Shown here in pieces: positions 6,918 through 14,491 of a DNA stretch of 33,024 nt. The translations under genes were made by a program, and so were the position numbers. A model generated the notes under the pieces. It searched no databases and was not told the DNA's origin. It saw only the letters and a list, made by a program, of their open reading frames with translations. Origin of the DNA: an uncultured Clostridia bacterium (lineage in GTDB: Bacteria > Bacillota > Clostridia > Christensenellales > Maliibacteriaceae); NCBI GenBank assembly GCA_934613185.1, contig CAKTSO010000005.1, positions 1-33,024 on the forward strand, in the 5' to 3' direction. The first letter of the stretch is position 1, and every line of letters starts with the position of its first letter.

Positions 6918-9077
6918 GTGAAGAAAAAACCGTTCCGCCGTGCATGTCGCATTCTCTGTCTCATGCTCATGGTCTGCACCGTGCTTGCGGCGCTCCCGAT
7001 GACGGCGCGCGCCGAGGGCGACCCGTATATCAGCCGCGTCGATTTGTCCACCAACGTTCCCGACTATAAGGCCGGCGACACGCCGCGCGCCACCGTGACG
7101 ATCGAAAGCGGCGACTGCCATGTCGCCTACGAATGCTGGCGCGAAATGTATCAGAAAGAAGAGGGCGGCGTCTGGTACGCGCGCGCCTGGTGGTATTCCG
7201 ATCCCGACAAGATGGCGAAGCTTTCCGACAACCAGAAGTTCACGCAGTTCGAGGCGGGAAAAGAATATTCCCACTACGTCGTCCTGGAAGCGGATCTCGG
7301 GCATATCTTCAGCGCGTTGGATACGCTTAAAGTCCATATCGACGACTCCGAGTTCGCCTTCACGCGGGTGAACCTCGCTCAGGAGGACATGGGGATGACC
7401 ACGATCGTATATGGGATCAACTGGCTGTCCGTTCCCGCCGAAGACACCGTCATCACCGACGTCAACCTTTCGGGCATCAACAAGTCGCTCGACGCGGCGT
7501 CGCCCGTGCAGTTCACCGCGCAGATCGCCGACGCGGATCAAATGACGATCGCCGAAGAAGCGTGGGAAAAATCCACTTACGGCGAGGATCCGCCCGTCGA
7601 CGATATCATCAAGAGCACCGACGCCGAGGCCGACCGCTATCCTGTTGCGGGCGGCGAGTACTGGTACAGCGTCACGCTTACGGCAAAGGACGGCTACGTC
7701 TTCTCGGACGCGTTCAACGATTCCGATTACGCGGGGCGCGTTTCCTTCGTCGTCGACGGTAAAAATTATTACGGCTGCACTTACGTCAAAGACAACGGCA
7801 AGACGCTCGTGGCATGGGAGTTCATGCCGCCCGTGACCGCCATTGATTCCACGCCCTCCGTCACGAAAATCGGCGACGTGGACATCGAGGGCGTCAAGTT
7901 CGACTACGCCCCGGGCGACGCGCCCGCAGCCTCCGGCCGCAAACTCGATCCCTACGACGAATATTACGACATCGAATACGAGTATTGGGAGCAGATGGAA
8001 GAAACGTCGCCGGGCGTGATGGAGCCCGTCGCGTTCTGGTATTCCGATCCCGCAAAGAACGCCGCCCTTCCGGAAAACAAACGCATTACGTCGTTTGAAG
8101 AGGGCAAGACATACATGTACAGCGTGTCGCTCGTCGCGCGCGACAACTGCGAGTTTTCCGAAAACAGCCGCGTCATGGTCAACGGCAGCTTCGTCGACGC
8201 GCGCAACGTCATCAACTCGACGAACCGCCTGTTCGTGACCGCGATCCGAACGATCAAGCCCGAGACGATCCATTCTCAGGCGATCGATCTGATCGAGATC
8301 AACGGCGCATCCCTCTCGTTTTCCGCCGGGGACAAGCCCGTCTTCACCGGGTCCGTTCCCGAAGGCGCGCCGTACGTTTATCAGCACGAGCGCTGGGTCG
8401 CGGCGGACGGCAAATCGTGGATCACCTCCGCCGACTTCTGGAACCACCCCGGCGAGGGTGAAACGCTCATCGATGCGTTCAAAGAAAACGTGACTTACAC
8501 CTACGGGCTGTATTTCAAGGCGAGCGAGGGCTATCACTTTACGCGCAACACGCGCTTGAAGGTCAACGGCAAGTTCGTAAACTACACCGTCAGCTACATT
8601 TCCATTGACGATCCCGATTTCATGCCCACCTACTGGATCACGACCGATATTGCTTTGACGCCCGAAGCGGACGGCTATCGCGTCATCGAAGGCGCGGACA
8701 GCGTCTGGACGCGCGACAGCGGACTTGCGCTCCGCTTCCGCGCGAACGGCGATTTTGATCGGTTCTCCCATCTTCTCATCGACGGAACCCCTCTGCCGCA
8801 GGATCGGTACACCGCCGTTTCCGGCTCGACGATCGTCCAGATCAAGGCTTCCTGTCTGAACGAACTCGCCGTCGGAAAGCACAAGGTCACGTTCGTCTAT
8901 CGGGACGGCGAATGCAGCGCCAACTTTACGATCCAAGCCTCCGGCGCAGCGCCCGACAAGCCCGCGAAGACCGGCGACACGGCGTCCCCTGCGCTTTGGA
9001 TCGCGCTCGCCGCTTTGGCCGCCGCAAACGCGCTGGCCGCCGTGTATTTCGATCAAAAACGAAGGCAGTCCGCGTAA
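6918..9077 (+). CDS. secreted surface protein with four tandem repeats and a C-terminal membrane anchor
   Basis: A 719-residue exported protein. The GTG at 6918 is chosen because GAGGAGG lies upstream and it gives a clean signal peptide: KKKPFRRACR, then a hydrophobic core, then ALPMTARA with cleavage near residue 32. Four related units of about 130 residues follow (roughly 38-168, 175-305, 315-445, 455-575). Each carries a tryptophan/tyrosine-rich core, such as WWYSDPDKMAKLSDN in unit 1 and FWYSDPAKNAALPEN in unit 3. Each then has a 'F..GK.Y.Y.V.L.A..G..FS' strand and a 'V.VNG..' strand. They look like beta-sandwich, Ig-like adhesin modules. A different domain (about 590-680) precedes PAKTGDTASP, a hydrophobic helix and the tail DQKRRQSA. 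That layout resembles a sortase-type or membrane anchor, although the canonical LPxTG is not present. The ligand is unknown. The gene is flanked by copies 2 and 3 of the dispersed repeat. Confidence 0.8.
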   Translation: MKKKPFRRACRILCLMLMVCTVLAALPMTARAEGDPYISRVDLSTNVPDYKAGDTPRATVTIESGDCHVAYECWREMYQKEEGGVWYARAWWYSDPDKMAKLSDNQKFTQFEAGKEYSHYVVLEADLGHIFSALDTLKVHIDDSEFAFTRVNLAQEDMGMTTIVYGINWLSVPAEDTVITDVNLSGINKSLDAASPVQFTAQIADADQMTIAEEAWEKSTYGEDPPVDDIIKSTDAEADRYPVAGGEYWYSVTLTAKDGYVFSDAFNDSDYAGRVSFVVDGKNYYGCTYVKDNGKTLVAWEFMPPVTAIDSTPSVTKIGDVDIEGVKFDYAPGDAPAASGRKLDPYDEYYDIEYEYWEQMEETSPGVMEPVAFWYSDPAKNAALPENKRITSFEEGKTYMYSVSLVARDNCEFSENSRVMVNGSFVDARNVINSTNRLFVTAIRTIKPETIHSQAIDLIEINGASLSFSAGDKPVFTGSVPEGAPYVYQHERWVAADGKSWITSADFWNHPGEGETLIDAFKENVTYTYGLYFKASEGYHFTRNTRLKVNGKFVNYTVSYISIDDPDFMPTYWITTDIALTPEADGYRVIEGADSVWTRDSGLALRFRANGDFDRFSHLLIDGTPLPQDRYTAVSGSTIVQIKASCLNELAVGKHKVTFVYRDGECSANFTIQASGAAPDKPAKTGDTASPALWIALAALAAANALAAVYFDQKRRQSA

Positions 9078-9087
9078 ATCCACACAC

Positions 9088-9286
9088 AAAAAGCAGCTTC
9101 AAAGCTGCTTCCGGATAAGAAAACAATCGTCAAAAATACGGCGCTGCTAGGCAACGCCGTATTTTTGATGCTTGCAGTTTTAAGCTAGAGATTTTTCGCT
9201 TTTGGCTAAGTGAAAACCGAAAAATCTTTAGCTTAAAACCGATTGGATTCTTATCTGGAGGCAGCTAAAACAGAAGCTGCTTTTTT
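9088..9286. repeat. dispersed hairpin repeat, copy 3 (164-bp core, 199 bp with outer arms)
   Basis: The core 9103-9266 has inverted ends of 27 bp: AGCTGCTTCCGGATAAGAAA running to CAATCG on the left, and CGATTGGATTCTTATCTGGA running to GGCAGCT on the right. Outside these, AAAAAGCAGCTTC (9088-9100) and GAAGCTGCTTTTTT (9273-9286) extend the pairing. Inside are a 14-bp stem TCAAAAATACGGCG/CGCCGTATTTTTGA (9130-9143 with 9155-9168). A second stem of about 22 bp follows, pairing GTTTTAAGCTAGAGATTTTT (from 9177) with the arm AAAAATCTTTAGCTTAAAAC. The distal T-run means the whole unit could also end transcription of the surface protein gene. Confidence 0.85.
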
Positions 9287-9296
9287 GATTTTCATG

Positions 9297-9305
9297 TGAT
9301 ACAAT
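9297..9305 (+). promoter_or_regulatory. extended -10 promoter of the glyoxalase-fold gene
   Basis: TGATACAAT fits an extended -10 (TGn plus TACAAT at 9300-9305), directly after the dispersed repeat. No good -35 is seen at 17 bp. The surrounding 25 bp (9296-9320) recur on the minus strand at 26963-26987. Confidence 0.5.
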
Positions 9306-9355
9306 GAATCTAACGTTTGGAACGAAACAAATTTAAATTTCGGAGGTTTTTTCTC

Positions 9356-9742
9356 ATGCCGGATCAATTTCATGTCATGGGGCTCGGACACGTCGGCATT
9401 CATGTTCGCGATCCGGAGCGCTCCAAGGCGTTTTATCGCGATATGCTCGGATTTTCCGTCGTTTGGGAGTTTTCTTCGCCCGACAATCAGCTGCTTTTTA
9501 TGGGCAACGGCTCGTGCGTCATCGAGATCATGCAGACGGACGACGAGCTTTCCGACGGGCATCTGAATCATCTGTCGCTTCTGGTCGGCGACGTCAAACG
9601 CGCGAAGGAAGAGTTGGAGCAAAAGGGCGTCCGTTTTGAGACGGACATCATCTTCGACGGCGATCTTTACCCGCGCGGCGAGCTGTTCGCCATGTTCCGC
9701 GGCCCCGACGGCGAGCGGCTCCAGATCGAGCAGATTTTGTAA
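9356..9742 (+). CDS. VOC (glyoxalase/bleomycin-resistance) family protein
   Basis: A 128-residue protein with the paired beta-alpha-beta-beta-beta modules of the vicinal-oxygen-chelate fold. The first module begins GLGHVGIHVRDPERSKAFYR (residues 8-27) and the second HLNHLSLLVGDVKRAKEEL (about 64-82). The C-terminal FRGPDGERLQIEQIL is a typical ending. Candidate metal ligands are the His of the first module, the Glu of VIEI (about residue 57), a His of the second module, and the Glu of IEQIL, the usual HEHE pattern. Substrate cannot be assigned; lactoylglutathione lyase, epimerase or a resistance protein are all possible. CGGAGG (9341-9346) sets the start at 9356; an ATG at 9317 would place the ribosome site inside the gene. 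Monocistronic, ended by the shared terminator at 9792. Confidence 0.83.
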   Translation: MPDQFHVMGLGHVGIHVRDPERSKAFYRDMLGFSVVWEFSSPDNQLLFMGNGSCVIEIMQTDDELSDGHLNHLSLLVGDVKRAKEELEQKGVRFETDIIFDGDLYPRGELFAMFRGPDGERLQIEQIL

Positions 9743-9791
9743 ATTTTGCCGCACTAAAAACAGCCGCGCCGCGTAAATTTGCGCATACAAA

Positions 9792-9824
9792 AAGCAGCCT
9801 CGCACAGAGGCTGCTTGTTTTTCG
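9792..9824. terminator. bidirectional terminator between the VOC gene and gnd
   Basis: A perfect 10-bp stem AAGCAGCCTC (9792-9801) / GAGGCTGCTT (9807-9816), loop GCACA. It is followed by GTTTTTC on the plus strand and by TTTTTG on the minus strand. Confidence 0.9.
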
Positions 9825-9826
9825 CG

Positions 9827-11233
9827 TTACTCCCAGTTTGTATGGAACACGCCGTCCATATCGTCCCTCTTATAAGTATGCGCGCCGAAAAAGTCGCGCT
9901 GCGCCTGCAAAAGGTTCGCGGGAAGCTGCTCGCTGCGCACGCCGTCGTAATACGAAAGCGCGGAGGAAAAGCTCGGCGCGGGGACGCCGCAAAGCGCCGC
10001 GTTCGCCACGACGCGCCGCCATGCGCCTTGCGCGCGGGAGATCGCCGCGCGGAACGTCTCGTCCAAAAGAAGATTGGAAAGCCCCGCGTCGTGTTCGTAG
10101 GCGCGGGCGATGTCGTCCAGAAACTGCGCGCGGATGATGCAGCCACCGCGCCAGGAGCGCGCGATCGCCGCGAAATCCAGATCCCAATGATAGGCGCGCG
10201 AGGCGGCGGAGAGAATCGCGAAGCCCTGCGCATAGGAGCAGATTTTGCTTGCGTAGAGCGCCTCTGCGATGTCGTCGACGAGCTGTTTTTTGTCGCCGTC
10301 GAACGATTTGTTCGGGCCGTCCAGAACTTTGGAAGCCGCAACACGCGTGGCTTTGTCGGCGGACAGACAGCGCGCGTAGACCGCCTCGGCGATCGTCGGC
10401 GCGGCGACGCCCAGAATCAGCGACTGCTGGCTCGTCCACATGCCGGTGCCCTTCTGCCCCGCGCAGTCGAGGATATGCCGCACGAGCGGCTCCCCCGTCT
10501 TTTCGTCGATCACGCCCAGAATTTTCGCCGTGATCTCGACCAGATACGACGACAGCTTCCCGCGGTTCCATTCCTCGAACACCGCGCGCATCGCCTCCTC
10601 GTCAAGGCCCGCCAGCGCGCGCAGAAGATGATAGCTTTCGCAGATGAGCTGCATGTCGCCGTACTCGATGCCGTTATGCACCATTTTGACGAAATGCCCC
10701 GCGCCGTCCGTTCCGATGTAGGTGCAGCAGGGTTCGCCGTCCGCCGCCTTGGCCGCGACCGCGGTGAGCATCGGGGCGACACGCTCCCACGCCGCTTTTG
10801 AGCCGCCGGGCATGAGGCTCGGGCCGCGGCGCGCACCCTCCGCGCCGCCGGAGACGCCGACGCCCATAAATTCCACGCCGCGCGCTTTCGCAAGTTTCAC
10901 GCGGCGGATCGTGTCGGTGTAAAGCGAGTTGCCGCCGTCGATGAACACGTCGCCCGCCGACAAAAGCGGCAGGAACGTCTCGAGCGTCTGATCCACGGGC
11001 GCGCCCGCGCGGATCATGACGAAGATCACGCGCGGGGATTTCAGCGCCGCGCAAAGTTCCTCGGGGCTGTCGCAGCGAACGAAATTGCCGTTTCCGGCGT
11101 CCTTCATAAAGGCGTCGGTAAACGACGCATCGCGGTCGTACACGGCGACGCGGAAGCCGTGTTCTTCAAAATTTCTGGCGAGGTTGCTGCCCATGACGGC
11201 AAGCCCCATCACGCCGATATCGCAAAGCTGCAT
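9827..11233 (-). CDS. gnd: 6-phosphogluconate dehydrogenase, decarboxylating
   Basis: Oxidises 6-phosphogluconate to ribulose-5-phosphate and CO2 with NADP+ or NAD+, in the oxidative pentose phosphate pathway. The 468-residue length is that of the long (homodimeric) form. Seen: the Rossmann motif GVMGLAVMGSNLARN at residues 8-22, FVMIRAGAPVDQTL, the substrate-binding GVSGGAEGARRGPSLMPGG, the catalytic lysine/asparagine region HFVKMVHNGIEYGDMQL, and the C-terminal RAQRDFFGAHTYKR. AAGGAGG lies just before the start and overlaps the stop of the upstream glycosyltransferase gene, 12 bp away. The two genes are therefore one operon, which is an unusual pairing with no obvious metabolic link. A terminator follows directly. 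Confidence 0.97.
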   Translation of the reverse strand: MQLCDIGVMGLAVMGSNLARNFEEHGFRVAVYDRDASFTDAFMKDAGNGNFVRCDSPEELCAALKSPRVIFVMIRAGAPVDQTLETFLPLLSAGDVFIDGGNSLYTDTIRRVKLAKARGVEFMGVGVSGGAEGARRGPSLMPGGSKAAWERVAPMLTAVAAKAADGEPCCTYIGTDGAGHFVKMVHNGIEYGDMQLICESYHLLRALAGLDEEAMRAVFEEWNRGKLSSYLVEITAKILGVIDEKTGEPLVRHILDCAGQKGTGMWTSQQSLILGVAAPTIAEAVYARCLSADKATRVAASKVLDGPNKSFDGDKKQLVDDIAEALYASKICSYAQGFAILSAASRAYHWDLDFAAIARSWRGGCIIRAQFLDDIARAYEHDAGLSNLLLDETFRAAISRAQGAWRRVVANAALCGVPAPSFSSALSYYDGVRSEQLPANLLQAQRDFFGAHTYKRDDMDGVFHTNWE

Positions 11234-11245
11234 CGAAATTCCTCC

Positions 11246-12199
11246 TTAGTTTTCTTCGTCCGTCGATTCGGAAATAATATAGCGCGGACGCGCCTTGGTC
11301 TCAAGATAAATTTTTCCGATGTATTCGCCGACGACGCCGAGGGACAAAAGCTGAATGCCGCCCAAAAAACAGATGATCGCCACAACGGACGCCCAGCCCG
11401 CGACGGCGGCGCGCATCGCGTGGCAGACGACCGCCCAGACGATGCCCGCGAAGCTCGCAAGCGTCACGAAAAATCCGAAGATCGTGACGAGGCGCAGCGG
11501 CCGCGTGGAAAGGCTCGTGATCCCATCCAGCGCGAGGGCAAGCATTTTTTTCAAAGGATAGTGGCTCTTGCCCGCAAGGCGCTCGTGCCGCTCGTAGGCA
11601 ACGCTCGTGCTTTTGAAGCCGACGAGCGGGACCATGCCGCGCAAAAAGAGGTTCACCTCTTTAAAGTTGGCGAATTCGTTCAACGCGCGCGCGGACATCA
11701 GCCGATAATCCGCATGATTATACACCGTCTCCGCGCCCATCGCGTTCATGAGCTTATAGAACGTCTGCGCGGTGGTACGCTTGAAAAGCGTGTCGGTCTT
11801 GCGCGCGCTGCGCACGCCGTAGACGATCTGGCACCCGTCCAGATAGGCGCGAACCATATCGTCCATGGCGTCGATGTCGTCCTGCCCGTCGCAGTCGATG
11901 CTGATGGTGATGTCGCAGGAATCCTTCGCCGTCATGAGCCCCGCCAGCAGCGCGTTCTGATGCCCGCGGTTGCGGCTTAAAGATATCCCGGAATAATGCC
12001 GATCCGCGCGCGACAGTTCGCAAATGATCCGCCAGGTGTCGTCGCGCGAGCCGTCGTTGACGAACAGAACGCGGCTTTCCTCGGCGATCAACCCCTCTTT
12101 TGCCAGGTCTTCCAGCTTCTTTTTGAACATCGGCGCCGTGATCGGAAGCACCGCCTCTTCGTTGTAACAGGGGATGACGATCGTAAGTCTCGGCTGCAT
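11246..12199 (-). CDS. family 2 glycosyltransferase, polyprenyl-phosphate type (DPM1/GtrB-like)
   Basis: A 317-residue membrane enzyme expected to move a sugar from a nucleotide donor to a polyprenyl phosphate carrier on the inner face of the membrane. The N-terminal GT-A domain shows VIPCYNEEAVL (8-18), FVNDGSRDDTW (about 49-59), SRNRGHQNALLAG and the metal-binding SIDCDGQDDID. Two C-terminal transmembrane helices follow (about 225-250 and 262-290), then a short charged tail. This is the architecture of bactoprenol glucosyltransferases and cell-wall GtrB proteins. The start at 12199 has GGGAGGG just upstream; the frame continues further upstream only as readthrough. It is the first gene of an operon with gnd. 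The sugar and final acceptor are unknown; wall teichoic acid, lipoglycan or exopolysaccharide decoration are possible. Confidence 0.88.
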   Translation of the reverse strand: MQPRLTIVIPCYNEEAVLPITAPMFKKKLEDLAKEGLIAEESRVLFVNDGSRDDTWRIICELSRADRHYSGISLSRNRGHQNALLAGLMTAKDSCDITISIDCDGQDDIDAMDDMVRAYLDGCQIVYGVRSARKTDTLFKRTTAQTFYKLMNAMGAETVYNHADYRLMSARALNEFANFKEVNLFLRGMVPLVGFKSTSVAYERHERLAGKSHYPLKKMLALALDGITSLSTRPLRLVTIFGFFVTLASFAGIVWAVVCHAMRAAVAGWASVVAIICFLGGIQLLSLGVVGEYIGKIYLETKARPRYIISESTDEEN

Positions 12200-12226
12200 A
12201 AATTCCCTCCCCGTTTTGATAGTTCC

Positions 12227-12255
12227 ATTATGGCAAAGCGATGCTGAAATTGCAA
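12227..12255 (-). promoter_or_regulatory. predicted sigma-A promoter of the glycosyltransferase-gnd operon
   Basis: Minus strand TTGCAA (12250-12255), 17 bp, CATAAT (12227-12232), about 30 bp before the start codon and just after the glmM terminator. Confidence 0.6.
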
Positions 12256-12274
12256 GCGAAGGACGCGGGAACGC

Positions 12275-12301
12275 AAAAAGCCGCTGTAAACCACAGCGGC
12301 T
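12275..12301 (-). terminator. terminator of glmM
   Basis: A 9-bp perfect stem AGCCGCTGT (12279-12287) / ACAGCGGCT (12293-12301) with a 5-base loop, followed on the minus strand by TTTTTGCG. Confidence 0.87.
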
Positions 12302-12315
12302 CTCACGATTCGTTT

Positions 12316-13659
12316 TTACACCAGTCTCTCGCACATGAGGTCGGCCAGCGCCTGCGCGTCGCGCTTCATGTCGGCAAGATCCTCGCCCTCGAGCATGACG
12401 CGAACGAGCGGCTCCGTGCCCGACAGGCGGATCAGGACGCGGCCCGCGCCGTCGTATTTTTTCTCCAGACGGCGGATTTCCTCGGCGACGACGGGGTCTT
12501 CGGCGTAGATGCGGCGTTTTTCGCTGTCGATGCGGGCATTGACGAGCACCTGCGGCAGGACGTGCATGACGCGCGACAGTTCGCGCAGGGACTTGCCCGA
12601 ACGGCGGATGACGCCGCACAGTTGAAGCGCGCTGACGAGGCCGTCGCCCGTGGTGTTGTGGTCGAGGAAGATCATGTGGCCGCTCTGCTCTCCCCCGAAA
12701 TTGTAGCCGTCGGCGCGCATTTTTTCAAGAACATAGCGGTCGCCCACGGCGGTCTTGACGAGTCGCAGGCCCTCGCGGCGGGCGGCGATGTCCATGCCCA
12801 TGTTGCTCATGATGGTCACAACGACGGTGTCGCTTGTAAGCACGCCGCGCGCGCGCATATCCAGTGCGCAGACGGTCATGATGACGTCGCCGTCGACGAT
12901 GTTCCCGTCTTCGTCCACGGCGAGCATTCGATCCGCGTCGCCGTCGAAGGCGATGCCGATCGCGCCGGGCGTCTGTTTCACGCGCTCGACGAGGGAATCC
13001 ATGTGCGTCGAGCCGCATTGATCGTTGATGTTGCAGCCGTCGGGTTCGGCGTGCAGGACGGTCACTTCCGCGCCCATGCGGCGAAGCGCTTCGGGCGCGA
13101 CCGCGCCGGAGGCGCCGTTGGCGCAGTCGACGACGATCTTCATGCCGGACAGGTCGACGTCCTTTAACGTGGAGCAGGCGAAATCGATGTATTTTTCCGC
13201 CGCGCCGGAAAACTCCTCGCGCGTACCGATGCCGCGCCCCGTGCCGTTGGCGACGTCGTCGCTTCGCACGAGCTTCTCGATCTCGTCTTCCGTCGCGTCG
13301 GGAAGCTTATAGCCGTCGGCGTCGAAGAACTTGATGCCGTTGAACTCGAACGAATTGTGGCTGGCGGAGATGACCGCGCCCGCGTCGAAGCCGCCCGTGC
13401 GCGTCAAATAGGCGACCGCCGGGGTCGGAACGACGCCCGCGATGACCGCCGTGCCGCCGACGGAGCAGACGCCCGCCGCCAGCGCGGATTCCAGCATGCA
13501 GCCGGAAATGCGCGTGTCTCGGCCGATCAAAATGCGGGGGCTATGCCCGTTGCGGCGCAAGACCACCGCGCCCGCCTGCCCGAGCGCGTAGGCAAGCTCG
13601 CTCGTCAATTCCGCGCCCGCCACGCCGCGCACGCCGTCCGTTCCAAACATTCGCGCCAT
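12316..13659 (-). CDS. glmM: phosphoglucosamine mutase
   Basis: Interconverts glucosamine-6-phosphate and glucosamine-1-phosphate on the way to UDP-GlcNAc for the cell wall. The 447-residue protein starts MARMFGTDGVRGVAG. It has the phosphoserine loop ISASHNS with the catalytic Ser at residue 100, the metal loop DGDADR (about 240-245), the sugar loop GGEQSGH, and the phosphate-binding RLSGTEPLVRV near the C-terminus. The usual SASHNP appears here as SASHNS, a minor substitution next to the active serine. GGAGG lies 8 bases before the start. The gene is monocistronic with its own promoter and terminator. The active serine normally needs phosphorylation for activity. Confidence 0.97.
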   Translation of the reverse strand: MARMFGTDGVRGVAGAELTSELAYALGQAGAVVLRRNGHSPRILIGRDTRISGCMLESALAAGVCSVGGTAVIAGVVPTPAVAYLTRTGGFDAGAVISASHNSFEFNGIKFFDADGYKLPDATEDEIEKLVRSDDVANGTGRGIGTREEFSGAAEKYIDFACSTLKDVDLSGMKIVVDCANGASGAVAPEALRRMGAEVTVLHAEPDGCNINDQCGSTHMDSLVERVKQTPGAIGIAFDGDADRMLAVDEDGNIVDGDVIMTVCALDMRARGVLTSDTVVVTIMSNMGMDIAARREGLRLVKTAVGDRYVLEKMRADGYNFGGEQSGHMIFLDHNTTGDGLVSALQLCGVIRRSGKSLRELSRVMHVLPQVLVNARIDSEKRRIYAEDPVVAEEIRRLEKKYDGAGRVLIRLSGTEPLVRVMLEGEDLADMKRDAQALADLMCERLV

Positions 13660-13760
13660 ATCAAAACCTCCAAGGTCAAAGTCGTCGTTTTCTTATCGTT
13701 TTCTTATGGTATGCCGGCGTTCGCATTTTTCACGAAGCTCCCCGGAAAACACCTTTTTTC

Positions 13761-13790
13761 ATTATAACGCCCGCACGGCGCGCGCGTCAA
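13761..13790 (-). promoter_or_regulatory. predicted sigma-A promoter of glmM
   Basis: Minus strand TTGACG (13785-13790), 18 bp, perfect TATAAT (13761-13766). The resulting leader of about 95 nt contains two direct copies of GATAAGAAAAC (within 13682-13707) but no ribozyme-like length, so the glmS-type ribozyme is not here. Confidence 0.7.
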
Positions 13791-13801
13791 ACGCTTTGCG
13801 C

Positions 13802-13830
13802 TTTTCAAATCGCGCCGCGTGTGGTATACT
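13802..13830 (+). promoter_or_regulatory. predicted promoter of queT
   Basis: TTTTCA (13802-13807), 17 bp, TATACT (13825-13830) with an extended -10 (TGG before it). It is divergent from the glmM promoter. Confidence 0.6.
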
Positions 13831-13850
13831 GCCCGTTGCACGTTGTGCCG

Positions 13851-13917
13851 CGAGTTCGTGACCTTCCTCGCGTACGAAAAAGACCAAGGTTTTCGTAAAA
13901 TCAAAACTAAAGGAGAA
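13851..13917 (+). promoter_or_regulatory. candidate preQ1-type riboswitch leader of queT
   Basis: Between promoter and gene lie a hairpin GCGAG / CTCGC with loop TTCGTGACCTTC, a second hairpin TACGAAAA / TTTTCGTA with loop AGACCAAGG, and an A-rich tail ending AAAACTAAAGGAG that includes the ribosome site. preQ1-I leaders have the same order: a short G-rich stem, a loop beginning UUC, then a tail like AAAAACUAAGGA overlapping the ribosome site. The extra hairpin is reminiscent of class III. The loop CCTT could pair with AAGG of either the second loop or the ribosome site. Assignment rests on position and resemblance, not on a model search. Confidence 0.42.
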
Positions 13918-13926
13918 CAAACGAAT

Positions 13927-14433
13927 ATGAACCAAAAGACCCATGCCCGCACCCTGTTTCTCGCCTACGCGGGGCTGATCGCCGCGCTCTACGTCGCGCT
14001 GACGTACGCGTCCGCCGCGTTCGGCCTGGCAAGCGGCGCCATCCAGCTTCGCCTGTCGGAGATCCTGACCGTGCTGCCGTACTTCACCCCCGCCGCCGTG
14101 CCGGGGCTTTTTGTCGGCTGCATCCTCGCAAACGTCCTGACCGGCTGCGCCGTATGGGACGTCGTCTTCGGCAGTCTCGCCACGCTCGTCGGCGCGCTCG
14201 TCACGCGCGCGCTGCGCAAAAAAAGCCGCTTTCTCGCGCCCGTCGGGCCGATCGCGGCAAACGCGCTGATCGTTCCGCTCGTGCTGCGACACGTCTACGG
14301 CGTGCCGGGGAGCCTTCCCTATCTTGCGCTGACGATCTTCATCGGGGAATTCGCCGCCTGCGGCATCCTCGGCATGGCGCTTTTATTCGCGCTTCAAAAA
14401 CACAGCGCGCAGATTTTCGGCACACAGGACTGA
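13927..14433 (+). CDS. queT: QueT family transporter, substrate-binding S component for queuosine precursors
   Basis: A 168-residue integral membrane protein with about five to six hydrophobic helices. Its family signature includes FGLASGAIQLRLSEILTVLP (residues 37-56) and PAAVPGLFVGCILANVLTG. Members of this family (formerly DUF988) are S components of energy-coupling-factor transporters that import preQ1 or related precursors of the tRNA base queuosine. The shared ATPases and T component would be encoded elsewhere. The start at 13927 follows AAAGGAG and gives a normal short cytoplasmic N-terminus; the upstream in-frame extension covers the structured leader and is not expected to be translated. 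Monocistronic, ended by the hairpin at 14445-14474. Confidence 0.86.
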   Translation: MNQKTHARTLFLAYAGLIAALYVALTYASAAFGLASGAIQLRLSEILTVLPYFTPAAVPGLFVGCILANVLTGCAVWDVVFGSLATLVGALVTRALRKKSRFLAPVGPIAANALIVPLVLRHVYGVPGSLPYLALTIFIGEFAACGILGMALLFALQKHSAQIFGTQD

Positions 14434-14440
14434 ACTCGAT

Positions 14441-14478
14441 AAAAGCCCGCTGCTTTCTTATGAAAACAGCGGGCCTTT
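14441..14478. terminator. bidirectional terminator between queT and the aldehyde dehydrogenase gene
   Basis: Stem GCCCGCTG (14445-14452) / CAGCGGGC (14467-14474) with a 14-base loop. It is flanked by AAAA on the left and CTTTTATTTT on the right, so it can end transcription from both sides. Confidence 0.85.
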
Positions 14479-14491
14479 TATTTTCGCGCTC

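Noticed and set aside
6840..9089. Long antisense open frame (749 codons) opposite the surface protein
   Set aside because: It mirrors the codon structure of the real gene, has no ribosome site and no recognisable domain. The plus strand has a signal peptide, repeats and an anchor.
12200..12619. 140-codon upstream extension of the glycosyltransferase frame into glmM
   Set aside because: Arginine- and proline-rich shadow translation of glmM; the real start has GGGAGGG at 12199 and gives the GT-A N-terminus.
13668..13755. glmS-type ribozyme or GlcN6P switch in the glmM leader
   Set aside because: The leader is about 95 nt, too short for the ribozyme, and only two GATAAGAAAAC direct repeats are present.
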